Assembly: GCF_900660655.1 (NCBI RefSeq)
Contig: NZ_LR215035.1
Span: 914,242-978,241 of the forward strand
Direction: 5' to 3'
DNA from: Mycoplasmopsis anatis
Lineage (GTDB): Bacteria; Bacillota_I; Bacilli_A; Mycoplasmatales; Metamycoplasmataceae
Length of the DNA: 64,000 bases
Each line of letters starts with the position of its first letter. Positions within the stretch are counted from its first letter, which is position 1. This document shows positions 1 through 11,412 of the stretch, piece by piece. Below the pieces are notes generated by a model that saw only the letters and a list, made by a program, of their open reading frames with translations, was not told the origin of the DNA and made no database searches. The position numbers and the translations under genes are program-made.

Positions 1-100
1 TTCATATTTTATTTTTCAAGATAATTTATCTTTATTATCTATAAAGCTATTTTTATCGCAAGCTAATATAAACTTTTATCACTATGAAATTATAACAAAA

Positions 101-137
101 GCAAAAATAAAATTGCCTATTTAGTATAAGCAATTTT
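101..137 (-). terminator. Rho-independent terminator of eno
   Basis: On the minus strand an 8-bp perfect stem (109-116 with 130-137) is followed by ATTTTT, just after the eno stop codon. The first 100 bases of the window hold no gene that I can support. Confidence 0.7.
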
Positions 138-147
138 AGTAAAACAA

Positions 148-1530
<1,383 letters not shown>

Positions 1531-1608
1531 TTAAAAAAATTATAGCATTATTAAATTGATGTTATCTTATTTAATTTACTAAGAGAAAAATTTATGTAAA
1601 TATTTCAC

Positions 1609-1633
1609 AAAAAAAGTAGGCCTAACCTACTTT
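1609..1633 (-). terminator. Terminator of the rimP-nusA-ylxR-infB-apt operon
   Basis: An 8-bp stem AAAGTAGG/CCTACTTT with a 5-base loop is followed by a T run on the minus strand. The apt stop codon lies inside the stem. Confidence 0.85.
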
Positions 1634-2134
1634 GATTAATGATTTTACTTCGATATCTTTGTCAAAAATTTCTCTACCGTTCAAATCACATAATTCCATT
1701 AATAAAACAATTTTTTTAACTTTAACACCTTGAGACTCTAATAATTTTACTATCGCCTTAGTTGTTCCTCCAGTCGCAAGCACATCATCAACAATCGCAG
1801 CTGTTTGACCTGGTTTAACAAATCCCTTTTGTAATTCTAATTTATTTGAACCATATTCTAAATCATATTCCATTGAAATTACTTCGCCTGGCAATTTATT
1901 TGGCTTTCTAACCATAATAAATGGTTTCTTTAGAAAAGCAGCAACCGGAGTACCAAAAAGAAACCCTCTTGCATCTGGCCCAACAATAATATCACAATCT
2001 TTACATAACTCAGCCATTTGTGTTATTGTATAATTTAATACTTCCCCATCAGCTAATAATGGAGATATATCTTTAAATAGAATTCCTTTTTTTGGAAAAT
2101 CTGGAACATCTCTTATAAATTTTTCTAAATTCAT
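1622..2134 (-). CDS. apt: Adenine phosphoribosyltransferase
   Basis: Salvages adenine to AMP using PRPP. It is 170 residues, normal for the family. The PRPP-binding loop reads AAIVDDVLATGGTT and the purine/flexible-loop segment reads VGPDARGFLFG. The ATG has AAAGGA upstream. It lies 11 bases downstream of infB, so it is probably the last gene of the nusA-infB operon, a place often taken by rbfA or truB in other bacteria. PRPP would come from prs, also in this window. Confidence 0.95.
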   Translation of the reverse strand: MNLEKFIRDVPDFPKKGILFKDISPLLADGEVLNYTITQMAELCKDCDIIVGPDARGFLFGTPVAAFLKKPFIMVRKPNKLPGEVISMEYDLEYGSNKLELQKGFVKPGQTAAIVDDVLATGGTTKAIVKLLESQGVKVKKIVLLMELCDLNGREIFDKDIEVKSLIKVG

Positions 2135-2145
2135 TTTTATCCTTT

Positions 2146-3951
2146 TTAGTTTACTTGAACATCTTCAAAAAACATTAAAACATCATCTTCTTGAATATCA
2201 TTAAAGTTTTTTATATGACAACCAAAATCTTTTCCTTTTACAACTTCTTTAGCATCATTTAGCTCACGTTTTAATGAATCTATGCTACCTTCATGTATTA
2301 ATTTACCTGTTCTGTAAACTTTGATTTTTGAATTCGCTCTAACAACACCTTCATCCATCATCGCTCCAGCAATATTACCAACTTTTGAGTAAAAGAAAAC
2401 TTTTATAATGTGTGCTTCTCCAACTTTTTTCTCTTCATACACTGGTGCTTTTTCACCTTCAAGCATTTTTTCACATGACTCAATTATTTTATAAATAACA
2501 TCATGTGAAGAAATTGTAACACCTAAATTAGCGGCTGATTGTTTTTGTGCTGCAGTAGGTTTGTTATTGAAAGTGAAAATTGTAGCATTAGATGCTTGAG
2601 CTAGAAGTAAATCACTATTATTAATTGTTCCTGCAGCTCAACTAACTACTTTTATAACTGCCTCATCGTTATTTAGGCCGTCGATTTTATGTTTAATAGC
2701 TTCAGCAACGCCATGAACATCAGATTTAACAATTACATTTAATACTTTCTTACCATCTGAATCTAAAGTGGCTTGATTTCTTTGATAAAGTTCATTTTGT
2801 TTATCGATGGCATTTTTTTCTGCAGCTAATTTTTTAGCAAACTTTTCATCAGAAAATCCAACAAACTTATCTCCAGCCATAGGAATATAATTTAATCCAC
2901 TTACTACAACCGGCATACCAGGAGTGGCTTTTGAAATTTCTACACCATTTGTATCAGTTAATAATCTAACTCTTCCATATCTAGAACCAGCAACAATGAA
3001 ATCCCCTTTAATAAGTGTTCCATTTTTTATAATTAATGTAGATACTGCTCCAATTCCTTTATCTGTTCTTGACTCAATTACTACACCAATTGGATATCTA
3101 TTTGGGTTAGCTTTTAAGTCTAGTAATTCAGCTAGAGTATTAATAGCATCAAATAATTCATCAAGTCCTTTACCTTTAAGTGCTGAACCTGTAACCAACA
3201 TTGTGTCACCACCATATTCCTCAATGATAACATCATTTTCTGCTAATTCACCTTTAATTCTGTCTAAGTCTTTATTTGGTTTATCCATTTTGTTAACAAA
3301 GACAATAATAGGAACATCAACTGCTTTAGCGTGTTGAATTGCTTCAACAGTTTGAGGCATAACTCCATCATCGGCTGCGACAACTAAAACAACTATATCA
3401 GTAATTTTAGCTCCTCTAGCTCTCATAGAAGTAAATGCTTCATGACCTGGTGTATCTATAAATGTAATTTTATTCTTTTTATATTCAATTTGGTATGCAC
3501 CAGTGTGTTGGGTAATTCCACTTGACTCTGTTGCCACAATATTTGAATTTCTAATTTTATCAATTAATGTTGTTTTACCGTGGTCTACATGTCCCATAAC
3601 TGTGATTATAGGAGCTCTTTTTTGTAAATCTTTTTCTTTGTCTTTAAACTCAACCTCATCCAAGAAATTACCTGCGTCAACACTTGTTTCTTTATTAAAA
3701 TCAAAACCGTATTCCAGACATAATTCAGCAATTTCTTCCTCATCTAAAACATAATTAAGGTTGTAAACTTTACCTTTTAAGAAAAATCTCTTAATAATAT
3801 CATTAGTATTGATTTTTGTTTTTTCAGCAAAATCGCTTATTGACATTTTTCCTGTGAAGATAAAAACACCATCTTTTAATTCGGTTTTGACAGCAGACAT
3901 TTGTTTTTTTACTTCTTCAACATTACTAATTCTATTTAACTTTTTTTCCAT
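2146..3951 (-). CDS. infB: Translation initiation factor IF-2
   Basis: GTPase that brings initiator tRNA to the small ribosomal subunit and promotes subunit joining. The joined frame is 601 residues, the short mycoplasma form without the long N-terminal extension of E. coli IF-2. G1 is GHVDHGKT at about residues 120-127; FIDTPGHEAF (G3) and NKMD (G4) follow, then domains II-IV. One TGA Trp region interrupts the frame between 2466 and 2638. The start overlaps the end of ylxR by 16 bases, which suggests translational coupling. Confidence 0.96.
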
Positions 3952-4223
3952 AAGACCTCCATTAATTCGTTATAAATCTTATTGTAAACTTCTGAATTCA
4001 CATTTGTTCTAAAAGCTCTATTTAATGCTTTAATTTTAATGAACTGAGACCATAATTCAGGGTCATTTTTCAAATAGCAACCCCTACCATTTTTTGTTTT
4101 ATTAATATCTAATGAAATTTCATTTCTTTCTTTTTTATAATCAAATCTGATTAATTGAGAAATATCTAAAATTTCATGGGTAACTACACACTTACGTGTA
4201 TAGCTATTATTTTTCTCACTCAT
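3936..4223 (-). CDS. ylxR: YlxR family RNA-binding protein
   Basis: Small basic protein of 95 residues encoded between nusA and infB, the standard site for YlxR. In Bacillus this family has been linked to RNase P modulation (RnpM). The conserved RKCVVTHE near the N terminus and GRGCYL (usually GRGAYV) in the middle support the call. I start at MSEKNNS, which overlaps the true end of nusA by 17 bases; the frame stays open 12 bases further upstream. Confidence 0.9.
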   Translation of the reverse strand: MSEKNNSYTRKCVVTHEILDISQLIRFDYKKERNEISLDINKTKNGRGCYLKNDPELWSQFIKIKALNRAFRTNVNSEVYNKIYNELMEVLWKKS

Positions 4224-5886
4224 CGTCAAAATCACTTAAATCTAAATTCGAATCAAGACCGTAATTAGCTAGGTCTGAATCAACCTTAAAGTCTCTAAGT
4301 TCAATTTTTGCTTTTTTGTATTCTTTATCTACCGATTTCTTTTCTTTTTCAGGTTTTTCGCTCATTACTTCATCTTCGAATTCATCATCGAATTCACTAA
4401 CTTCATTATCATCGAAAATTTTGTCAAAATCAATATCGTTTAAGAAATCATACTCATCACTATTTTTAGATTCTTTTTCAAGTTCAAGCACATTTTCTTC
4501 ATTGAAATAATCATCAAGATTTAATTTTTCTGGTTTTTTAGATTTTGGTTTTTCTACCTTAGGTGTTGTTTCAACTTTAGCTTTATCTAAACTTGAAGCT
4601 TGTTGTTCCATAAATTCAGAAACATCTTGAGCAAATTCATTAATATCAAAATTAAATCCTGAAAAGAAATTATTACTTCTTGTTGGTTTTTTAGTTTTAA
4701 CTTTCTTAATTAATGGTTTGTCGTATTCCTTAGATTCCTTAAACGGAATTTCTTTTTCAATCGCTTCTTCAGTAGTGATTGCTTCTAGGTTTACGCCTGT
4801 TAAGTTTTTAGCTAATTCAATATTTGAACCTTTTTTACCTATTGCAACAAGAATATTTTCTTTTTTAAGAATAATATATGCTGAATCATTGTCAGGAGTT
4901 TTAAATACTACGTCAACAACTTTAGCAGGTGACATTGCATTAATAATAAATTGTCTTAGATCCTCAGAGAATGGAATGACATCCAATTTTTCACCCTCTA
5001 ATTTTTCACTAATAGATAAAATTCTTAAACCATTAACACCAATTATTGAAGCTGCTGCGTCAATATTTTGATCATGAATAGATCTAACAGCGATTTTTGA
5101 TCTTTCACCTGGTTGTCTTACTGCCTTAACAATCTCTACCGAACCATCTGAAATTTCTGGAATATCATTTTTAAGTAAATCTTCCACAGCTTTTGGTGAA
5201 TCCGTAGAAACTAGACATTGACTTAATTTACTTTCTTCGTGAACTTCTTCAAGATAAACATCAATAATTGAACCCGGTTTCATTTGTAAACGTCTATTTA
5301 CTTTATTATTTGGTAAAAAAGCAGTAACATTGTCTTCGAAAATCATATTATATGAACCATTATTATTCTTAGAAAGAACTCTAGCTTTTAGTCTTTGCCC
5401 GATTAAATTAGAATATTTATTAAATACTTTTTGTTTTTGGTTTATTTTTAATCTTTGAATAAATCCATTTCTTATTACAGTTTTGATTCTTTCACTTAAT
5501 AAATTAAAATCAATAGTGTATTTAACAATATCTCCAACATTACAATTTGGATGCAATGTTGAAGCTTCACTTATTGTAATAAACGAAATTCTTTCTGGAT
5601 CATTTTCTGACAGAAATTCAAAATCATCTTCAACAACTTCCATATTCTTATTAAAAATAATTACTTTTTCTTCGTCATTATCTAACTCAAAAATAATTTC
5701 GGCTTCTGGATCTATATCCCTATTTATAGCTTTGGTTGTTTCTTGTGAGAAAAAATCACAAACTTCTTCTTTTGAAAGATTATTACTTAATGCATAACCT
5801 TTAATAACTTTATATCAATCTTTTTTTATTAACTCACTTTTGTTAATAAAAGTTTCATTTACATCATTTATTTTTTTAACAGCCAT
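4207..5886 (-). CDS. nusA: Transcription termination/antitermination factor NusA
   Basis: Binds RNA polymerase and modulates pausing and termination. The full frame is 559 residues. The start is ATG at 5886 behind AGGAG, and the frame reads through TGA at 4216-4218 to end ...DEWEKK. Order: N-terminal polymerase-binding domain, S1 domain (about 130-200), KH1 and KH2 (about 200-370), then a long acidic and lysine-rich tail of about 180 residues. This tail is unlike E. coli NusA but fits mycoplasma NusA, whose C-terminal extension in M. pneumoniae lies between ribosome and polymerase in the expressome. It is the second gene of the operon after rimP. Confidence 0.95.
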
Positions 5887-5894
5887 GATTACTC

Positions 5895-6326
5895 CTAAAA
5901 TTTAATGTATTTTTCTATCTTATTAATATCAATTTTTGATAACTTAATTTTTCTAAATTGTCCATGATCATTCCACTTTAATAATATGTCTTCTGGATTA
6001 TATTCAAGTATTTCACCAATATATGTATCGTTTTTGTTTATTGATTTGTTTAATTTAACTTTGATAAAAGTGCCTATTTTATCGACCAATTCGTCAAATG
6101 TATATTCTAATTTTTCACCTTTAGACATAACTGTTAAACCATATTCATCTTTAAATCAAGCAACACTTTCAAGATATTCATTCAATAGTGTAGTTCATGT
6201 ATTTACTTGATTTAAATCATTTACATTAACTGTTACTTCAAGCATTTGTTGATTAAATTCATTAGTCAATTTTGCATCAATGATCATATCTCCAAAATGT
6301 TTTTTTAATTCTTCTTTGTAATTCAA
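5895..6326 (-). CDS. rimP: Ribosome maturation factor RimP
   Basis: Assists 30S subunit assembly. The reconstructed protein is 143 residues, near the usual 150. The start is TTG at 6326, chosen because GGAGGA lies just upstream and no ATG in this frame has a comparable site. Two TGA Trp codons occur in the N-terminal half. The C-terminal half has the RimP-like EYTFDELVDKIGTFIKVKL and an SH3-like end. Sequence similarity is weak in the N-terminal part; position directly upstream of nusA carries much of the weight. Confidence 0.82.
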
Positions 6327-6388
6327 TTTATCCTCCAAAAATAACAAAAGTTGCATAAATGCAACCCGTCTATCCTGAATGCTTTTAA

Positions 6389-6394
6389 ATTATA
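6389..6394 (-). promoter_or_regulatory. Extended -10 promoter for the rimP-nusA-infB operon
   Basis: The minus strand reads TGCTATAAT, an extended -10 (TGnTATAAT), about 65 bases before the rimP start. No convincing -35 is seen. A small inverted repeat (GTTGCATAAATGCAAC, about 6349-6364) lies in the leader. Confidence 0.6.
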
Positions 6395-6423
6395 GCATAA
6401 TCGATTTGATTATCATTTTTAAA

Positions 6424-6456
6424 ATAAAAAAATCATATAGTGTTAATTACACACTA
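6424..6456 (-). terminator. Terminator of pyrH-frr
   Basis: The minus strand has TAGTGT/ACACTA (6451-6456 with 6438-6443) followed by seven T, 11 bases after the frr stop. Confidence 0.7.
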
Positions 6457-6466
6457 CATGAAATAT

Positions 6467-7018
6467 TTATTTATTCATTAATTCATTTTCTTTGTCTTTA
6501 ACAATCGCAGAAATTTCATTAATATATTTATCCACTTCTTTTTGAACAATTTCTAAAACTCTTTTTTGTTCATCTTCTGAAATGCTATCGTCGCCTTTAA
6601 TAGATTTATTTACATCTTGTCTAGCATTTCTTACTCCAACTTTTGCTTGTTCAGAGTGTTTTGGAAGTGATTTTGTTAATTCTCTTCTTCTTTCGGTTGT
6701 TAATGCTGGAAATGTAATTCTTACTTGATTTCCTTCATCGACAGGTGTTATTCCTAAATTTGCATTATTAATTGCTTTTAAAATGTCTTTAACTGAAGAT
6801 TGATCATAAGGTTTGATTAATAATTGTTGTGGCTCAGGTACTGAAATATTCGCTAATTCATCTAACGAAGTTGGTGTACCGTAATAATCCACTTTCACTC
6901 ATTTAACTAATTGAGGATTTGCTCTACCTGTTGAAATTTTTGATAATTCAAACTTAAGATGTTGAATTGATTTTTCAGCAGCTTCTTTGATTTCTAATAA
7001 ATATAATTCTATGTCCAT
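6467..7018 (-). CDS. frr: Ribosome recycling factor
   Basis: Works with EF-G to split post-termination ribosomes. It is 183 residues, standard length. The N-terminal KISTGRANPQLV and the central VRITFPALTTERRRELTK are family hallmarks. The frame runs through one TGA Trp at about residue 40. The ATG overlaps the pyrH stop as TAATG, so it is probably coupled to pyrH. Confidence 0.96.
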
Positions 7019-7734
7019 TATTTTACCACCTCTGTATGAGTTATTTCACCCTTTAATGCTCTAACAATAGCATTGGGTTCTGCAATATTGAAAACAATAA
7101 GGGAAATGTTGTTATCTCTAGCCATGCTTGTGGCTGTCAAGTCCATAACTTGAAGTTTTCTTTCAAGAATTTCATCGTAAGTAATTTTATTAAAACGTTT
7201 AGCATCAGGGTTTAATTTAGGATCACTATCATAAACACCTTCAACCTTATTTTTACCCATTAAAATAACTTCTGCACCAACTTCTGAAGCATATAATGTA
7301 GCTGCTGTATCAGTTGTAAAATAAGGTCTACCTGTTCCTCCAACAAAAATCACAACTTCACCATCTTTTAAGTATTTTAATGCTTTTTCATTTACATAAT
7401 TTTCTGCAACTTTAGCATCAATATTTATAGAACTTTGAACTCTTGAAGGTAACCCATGTTGTTCAAAACCGCTTCTTAATGCTAACCCGTTCATAATTGT
7501 TGCTAGCATACCTATATAGTCTGCACGGTTTCTTGGAATACCATTTTTTGCAGCGGAAGCTCCTCTTCAAAAATTTCCTCCACCGATAACAACGGAAACT
7601 TCGACACCCATATCGACGATTTCTTTTAACTGTTTAGCGATATTTGCCACTAATTCATAATCAATAGCTAAATGTTTTTCTTTATTAACTAATCCTTCAC
7701 CAGAAAGTTTAACTAATATTTTTTTATATTTCAT
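7018..7734 (-). CDS. pyrH: UMP kinase
   Basis: Phosphorylates UMP to UDP. It is 238 residues. The amino-acid-kinase fold is shown by KLSGEGL near the N terminus, VVIGGGNFWRG (Trp from TGA) and GGTGRPYFTTDTAA. The start ATG has AAGGA nine bases upstream. It forms a two-gene pyrH-frr operon, a common bacterial pairing. Confidence 0.96.
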
Positions 7735-7802
7735 ATAATCACATCCTTATAATTTGCTATGTATTGATTATAAATTATTTTAAAGGTTTTTAAATTATAT
7801 TT

Positions 7803-7808
7803 TATAAT
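7803..7808 (+). promoter_or_regulatory. -10 box for the TPP-controlled p37 operon
   Basis: TATAAT lies just upstream of the riboswitch aptamer; transcription would start near its 5' end. No clear -35. Confidence 0.5.
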
Positions 7809-7813
7809 TTATC

Positions 7814-7890
7814 TAGACAGGGGTATTCACATCTTGTGGATTGAGAAACACTCTTAGAGCTGATCTAGGTAATGCTAGCGTAGCGAGTCA
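7814..7890 (+). ncRNA. TPP riboswitch (THI element)
   Basis: The leader matches the thiamine pyrophosphate aptamer in order: ACAGGGGT, a variable P3 arm, TTGAGA (consensus CTGAGA), then GAGCTGATCTAGGTAATGC and TAGCGTAGCGA (consensus near CTGATCTGGATAATACCAGCGTAGGGA). GAC at 7816-7818 can close P1 with GTC at 7887-7889. It is followed by a hairpin with a T run and then the p37 start, the usual layout of a transcription-terminating TPP switch in Gram-positive relatives. It predicts repression of the importer when TPP is plentiful. Confidence 0.88.
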
Positions 7891-7899
7891 GTTTTTAAG

Positions 7900-7926
7900 T
7901 TCCTTCCTGTCGGAAAGGAATTTTTT
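7900..7926 (+). terminator. Riboswitch expression platform: intrinsic terminator that also contains the p37 Shine-Dalgarno
   Basis: TTCCTTCC pairs with GGAAAGGAA (one bulged A, loop TGTC) and is followed by six T. The 3' arm holds AAGGA, eight or nine bases before the p37 ATG, so the stem could block translation as well as end transcription. CCTGTC (7906-7911) is complementary to GACAGG (7816-7821) in the aptamer, a likely antiterminator. Confidence 0.75.
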
Positions 7927-7928
7927 AT

Positions 7929-9023
7929 ATGCGTTTTAAAAAAACAATTACATCTAGTTTATTAATTTTAAGTAGTTTAACATTTTTAAGTTTATCCTCT
8001 TCATGTAATAAAAATAAGGAAAATAATGATGTGATAAATATTTCACTAATTTCTCCTTGGATGGAAGATGAAAATAAACCTGAACAAATAAGAAAGAGTT
8101 TCGAAAGCAAATTACAATCAATTATAGGAAACAAAGTAAAAATTAAGGTTTCGTACTCTTCTGATGACTATTTAGTTAATTTACAAAATATTAATAAAGG
8201 GGTGGTAGATTTAGCGTTTGTTTCACACTCTAGTTTTGAGAATTATATAAGTGAAAATCAAGATAAAAGTAACAGAATTAAACCAATAATCCAAACATTA
8301 ACTAAGTCGTTTAAGTATGATACTGATAATTTTATCTATGTAGATGGAACTGAAAATGACAAAATTATCTCTAATGCCAAACTACAAAGTGAATTATTTA
8401 ATAAAAAAAGATATAGCGAATGAGATTATCCATGGAATGGTTCTGTATATGAATATTTTTATGATGATAAACTTGTAGATTTTCAACGGGGAATAATTTG
8501 AATATCAGGAACTGATGATGTAAGGCAAAAAATAATTAAAGCATGAAATGAAAAAGATTGAAAAACTTTTAGAAGTTTTGGTATTGTTCATGGTAGTGCT
8601 GATTCAGGAAGTAAATATTTATTACCTGAGAAATTATTAAAAAAGCATTTTAATAAAAACGATAATGCATTTAGCTCATTAGCTTCAGAAATAACAAATT
8701 ATTCAAATTATTTCATAAACGGAAAAACAAAAGACATGCTTAAAAATAATCATTTTCATATTTGTTTTGATAATGAAGGTTCATATTCTTGAACTCAAAA
8801 TACAAAAGATAATATAGATAAGTACACTCCGCTAAATAACGAAAAAATGGAAATTTTAGCCTTAACAGATCCTTTACAATATAACATTGGTGTAGTAAAT
8901 ACTAATAAAGTAAATTCTGAAATACAAAACTTAATTGTTTCATCTTTAATTCAACTTTACACTTCAAATCAAGATGATTGAGGAAAAACTGTTGGATTTT
9001 ATGGTTATGCAAAATATAAATAA
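7929..9023 (+). CDS. p37: Cypl/p37-type substrate-binding lipoprotein of a thiamine(-phosphate) ABC importer
   Basis: Extracytoplasmic solute receptor of 364 residues. It has a lipoprotein signal with lipobox LSSSC and Cys at residue 26. The body contains features of the mycoplasma p37 family such as GIVHGSADSGSKYLLP and TDPLQYNIGVVNT. The M. hyorhinis homologue is known to bind thiamine pyrophosphate; the TPP riboswitch immediately upstream agrees. The frame passes through several TGA Trp codons. The gene opens a three-gene operon in which each gene overlaps the next. Confidence 0.92.
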
Positions 9024-9738
9024 AATTGAATTGAAAAACCTTTTTGTGTCTGATAAAAATAATTTGTTATTAAGTAATATTAATCTTGATTTTCATGAAG
9101 GTGAATTAGTTGGAATCATAGGAAAAAGCGGAGCTGGTAAAACGACAATTTTAAAAACAATTATTTCATTTGACAATATAAAATCAGGTGAAATATCGTT
9201 TAATGGTTCAACAGTAAAAGCAAAAAAAGATATCAAGAATTTTAGGAATAACATATCATATATTTCACAATTTCCGAACTTAGTAAATGACATTAGTGTA
9301 CTCGATAATATAAATAGACTATGTGAATTTAGAACAAATTGGTTTAAAAGAATCTTTTGGAACCCAAAAACAAACGAAACAAAAAAACTCATCGATATTC
9401 TTAGAAAGTTTGGTCTTGAAAATAAAATATTCGAGAAAACCGATAAGTTGTCAGGAGGGGAGAAGCAAAGACTTTTGATTGCAATTGAATTTTTTAATGA
9501 TAAAGCAATTATTTTTGCTGATGAACCCACTTCAAATTTAGATGTATTAAACTCAGAGAAGATAATGAAAGAATTTAAGGAGGTGTCAAAAAATAAATTG
9601 ATTGTTATAAATATTCATGATCTTAATTTAGCAACAAGATTTTGTGATAAGTTAATTTGTTTAGAAAATGGTACCGTTAAGAAAATAATTCATAAAGAAG
9701 ATTTTAGTAAAGGTAATTTAAATGAATTTTTTGACTAA
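9001..9738 (+). CDS. p29: p29 ATP-binding protein of the p37 ABC importer
   Basis: ABC ATPase of about 245 residues. Walker A is GKSGAGKT, the signature is LSGGEKQR, and Walker B with D-loop is IIFADEPTSNLD. It resembles phosphonate-type (PhnC-like) importer ATPases. The frame is open from ATG 8974, but I prefer ATG 9001 (9007 is also possible) to limit overlap with p37; the start is uncertain. Both visible Trp codons are TGG, whereas p37 and p69 mostly use TGA. It ends 17 bases inside p69. Confidence 0.9.
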   Translation: MVMQNINKIELKNLFVSDKNNLLLSNINLDFHEGELVGIIGKSGAGKTTILKTIISFDNIKSGEISFNGSTVKAKKDIKNFRNNISYISQFPNLVNDISVLDNINRLCEFRTNWFKRIFWNPKTNETKKLIDILRKFGLENKIFEKTDKLSGGEKQRLLIAIEFFNDKAIIFADEPTSNLDVLNSEKIMKEFKEVSKNKLIVINIHDLNLATRFCDKLICLENGTVKKIIHKEDFSKGNLNEFFD

Positions 9739-11353
9739 TATTCAAAATTTACTATATTGAAAAAATGGTAACAACAAAAAAATCAAGTCATTTTGAAAAT
9801 ATTTGATTTATCTAATTTTGATTGCTTTCTTTATATATTGCTTAATTGATTTAAACTTTTTTACAATTTATTCAGATAATTTAATTGACTTAAAAAACAC
9901 AATTTACAAATTCTTTTTATTCAATACATTTGATGAGAAAAATTTTGTAAATAATAGTTTATGAATGATTAATTGAATATATTTTTCAAGAACCATTCAA
10001 TACGTTGTTTTAGGTAATTTTTTTGGTTTTATTTTTTCTATATTCACCGCTTTTTATTCTACTAAGAAATTCCATAAAAATAAATATGCAATATTGCTTG
10101 TGAAATTTATAATTATTTTCTTAAGAGTTTTACCGGTGTTTGTTTTTATTTCATTAATAAGTAATTCATTTAGTGGAGTTTTAGGAGCCTCTCTAATAAT
10201 ATTTTGATTTACTTGAATATGATTAAGTTCATATTTGACTAATCTTTTTGAAAACACTTCAGATGTGGAATATTGACAAATGATCTACTCAGGTAAAAGT
10301 AAGCTTAAATCATTTTATAAAAATATAATACTAAGAAATCGACCAAAAATAATACTTATGTATTTTCTGTCTCTAGAATCAAATATTAGATGAACCACTG
10401 TTTTAGGTGCTGTAGGTATTTCAGGTATAGGTTTTTTATTTGAATTATATCAATCTAAAAATGAATATCTTGCAATTACTATTTTATACTTGTTTATATT
10501 AATTTTCTCATTAGAAATAATTATGCTTATATTTAACAAATGACTTTTTAACGCCCATAGATTAAAAACAAATTCAATCATGTTAAATAATATAAACAAT
10601 CGTAAATTACACATAGTTTTATTAATATTGTTTTTGGTAACCATTTTAATATCGGTGGGAATTATTAAAGATTTTCAAACACAAAAAATTAACTTCCATA
10701 ACTTCTTTAGGACACTTATACGCTTTTTATCTCCTAATTTTAGTGACTATAATAAATCTGAGTTCAACGGGTTGCTTTGGACATGAAGAATTATTAAACA
10801 GTCGTATGTTTGTCTTATTATCTCATTATTTTGCAGCCTAACTTATTCAATATTTTTATCTGAAAAAATGAATCATTGAATAATTTCGTATATTTTTAGA
10901 ACAGTTCTATCATTTTTAAGAATGCTTCCTTCGATATTTGTTTTCTATCTATTAAACATTTTTCTCGACAGTGTTGGTGCTATGAGTTGAACTTTAGCTT
11001 TTACTTCATTTAGAGGGTTAACTAAGTATATTTCTGAAAGTATAAATTCTATTGATATAAAATACTTTGAATACTACAAAATAATGAAAAAAAACAAAAT
11101 TTTTACTTATAAAAAATTAGTGCTACCATTTATCAAAAAGGATTTAATAAGTTACATTCAATTAGAATTCGAAAACACTTGTAGAGATAGTTTATTTTAT
11201 GGTTCTTTTACAGGTTGAGGCTTAGGAAACTTATATATTATTTATAGTAAAAAGGATGATATCGAAAAAATATCAGCAATTTTAATACCCATTACTATTA
11301 TGTTTGTTTTATTCGAACTAATATCGATGTATTTAAGAAGAAATCGAAGGTAA
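9722..11353 (+). CDS. p69: p69 permease of the p37 ABC importer
   Basis: Integral membrane protein of 543 residues containing two fused PhnE-like permease halves. Each half has several hydrophobic helices and an ABC-coupling region: residues around EYWQMIYSGKSKLKSF with GAVGISGIGFLF in the first half, and KYISESINSIDIKYFEYYK with SFTGWGLGNLY in the second. The frame crosses many TGA Trp codons and ends at TAA 11351. The start ATG lies within the end of p29. With p37 and p29 it completes an importer. Confidence 0.9.
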
Positions 11354-11358
11354 TCAAG

Positions 11359-11381
11359 TCACATGATATGTGATTTTTTTT
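11359..11381 (+). terminator. Terminator of the p37-p29-p69 operon
   Basis: TCACAT/ATGTGA with a 3-base loop is followed by seven or eight T. Confidence 0.85.
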
Positions 11382-11383
11382 AT

Positions 11384-11407
11384 AAAAAATCACGAATTAA
11401 TCGTGAT
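11384..11407 (-). terminator. Terminator of the lysS-HAD-tig operon
   Basis: On the minus strand ATCACGA/TCGTGAT with a 5-base loop is followed by TTTTT. It is convergent with the p69 terminator next to it. Confidence 0.8.
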
Positions 11408-11412
11408 AATTA

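Noticed and set aside
2924..3337. Open frame on the plus strand opposite infB
   Set aside because: Antisense shadow of infB; low-complexity translation with no ribosome site. The same applies to other antisense frames, for example over nusA, ftsH, prs and p29.
8974..9000. Upstream ATG for p29
   Set aside because: It would deepen the overlap with p37 and has no better ribosome site; 9001 or 9007 fits the family start better, though this is not certain.
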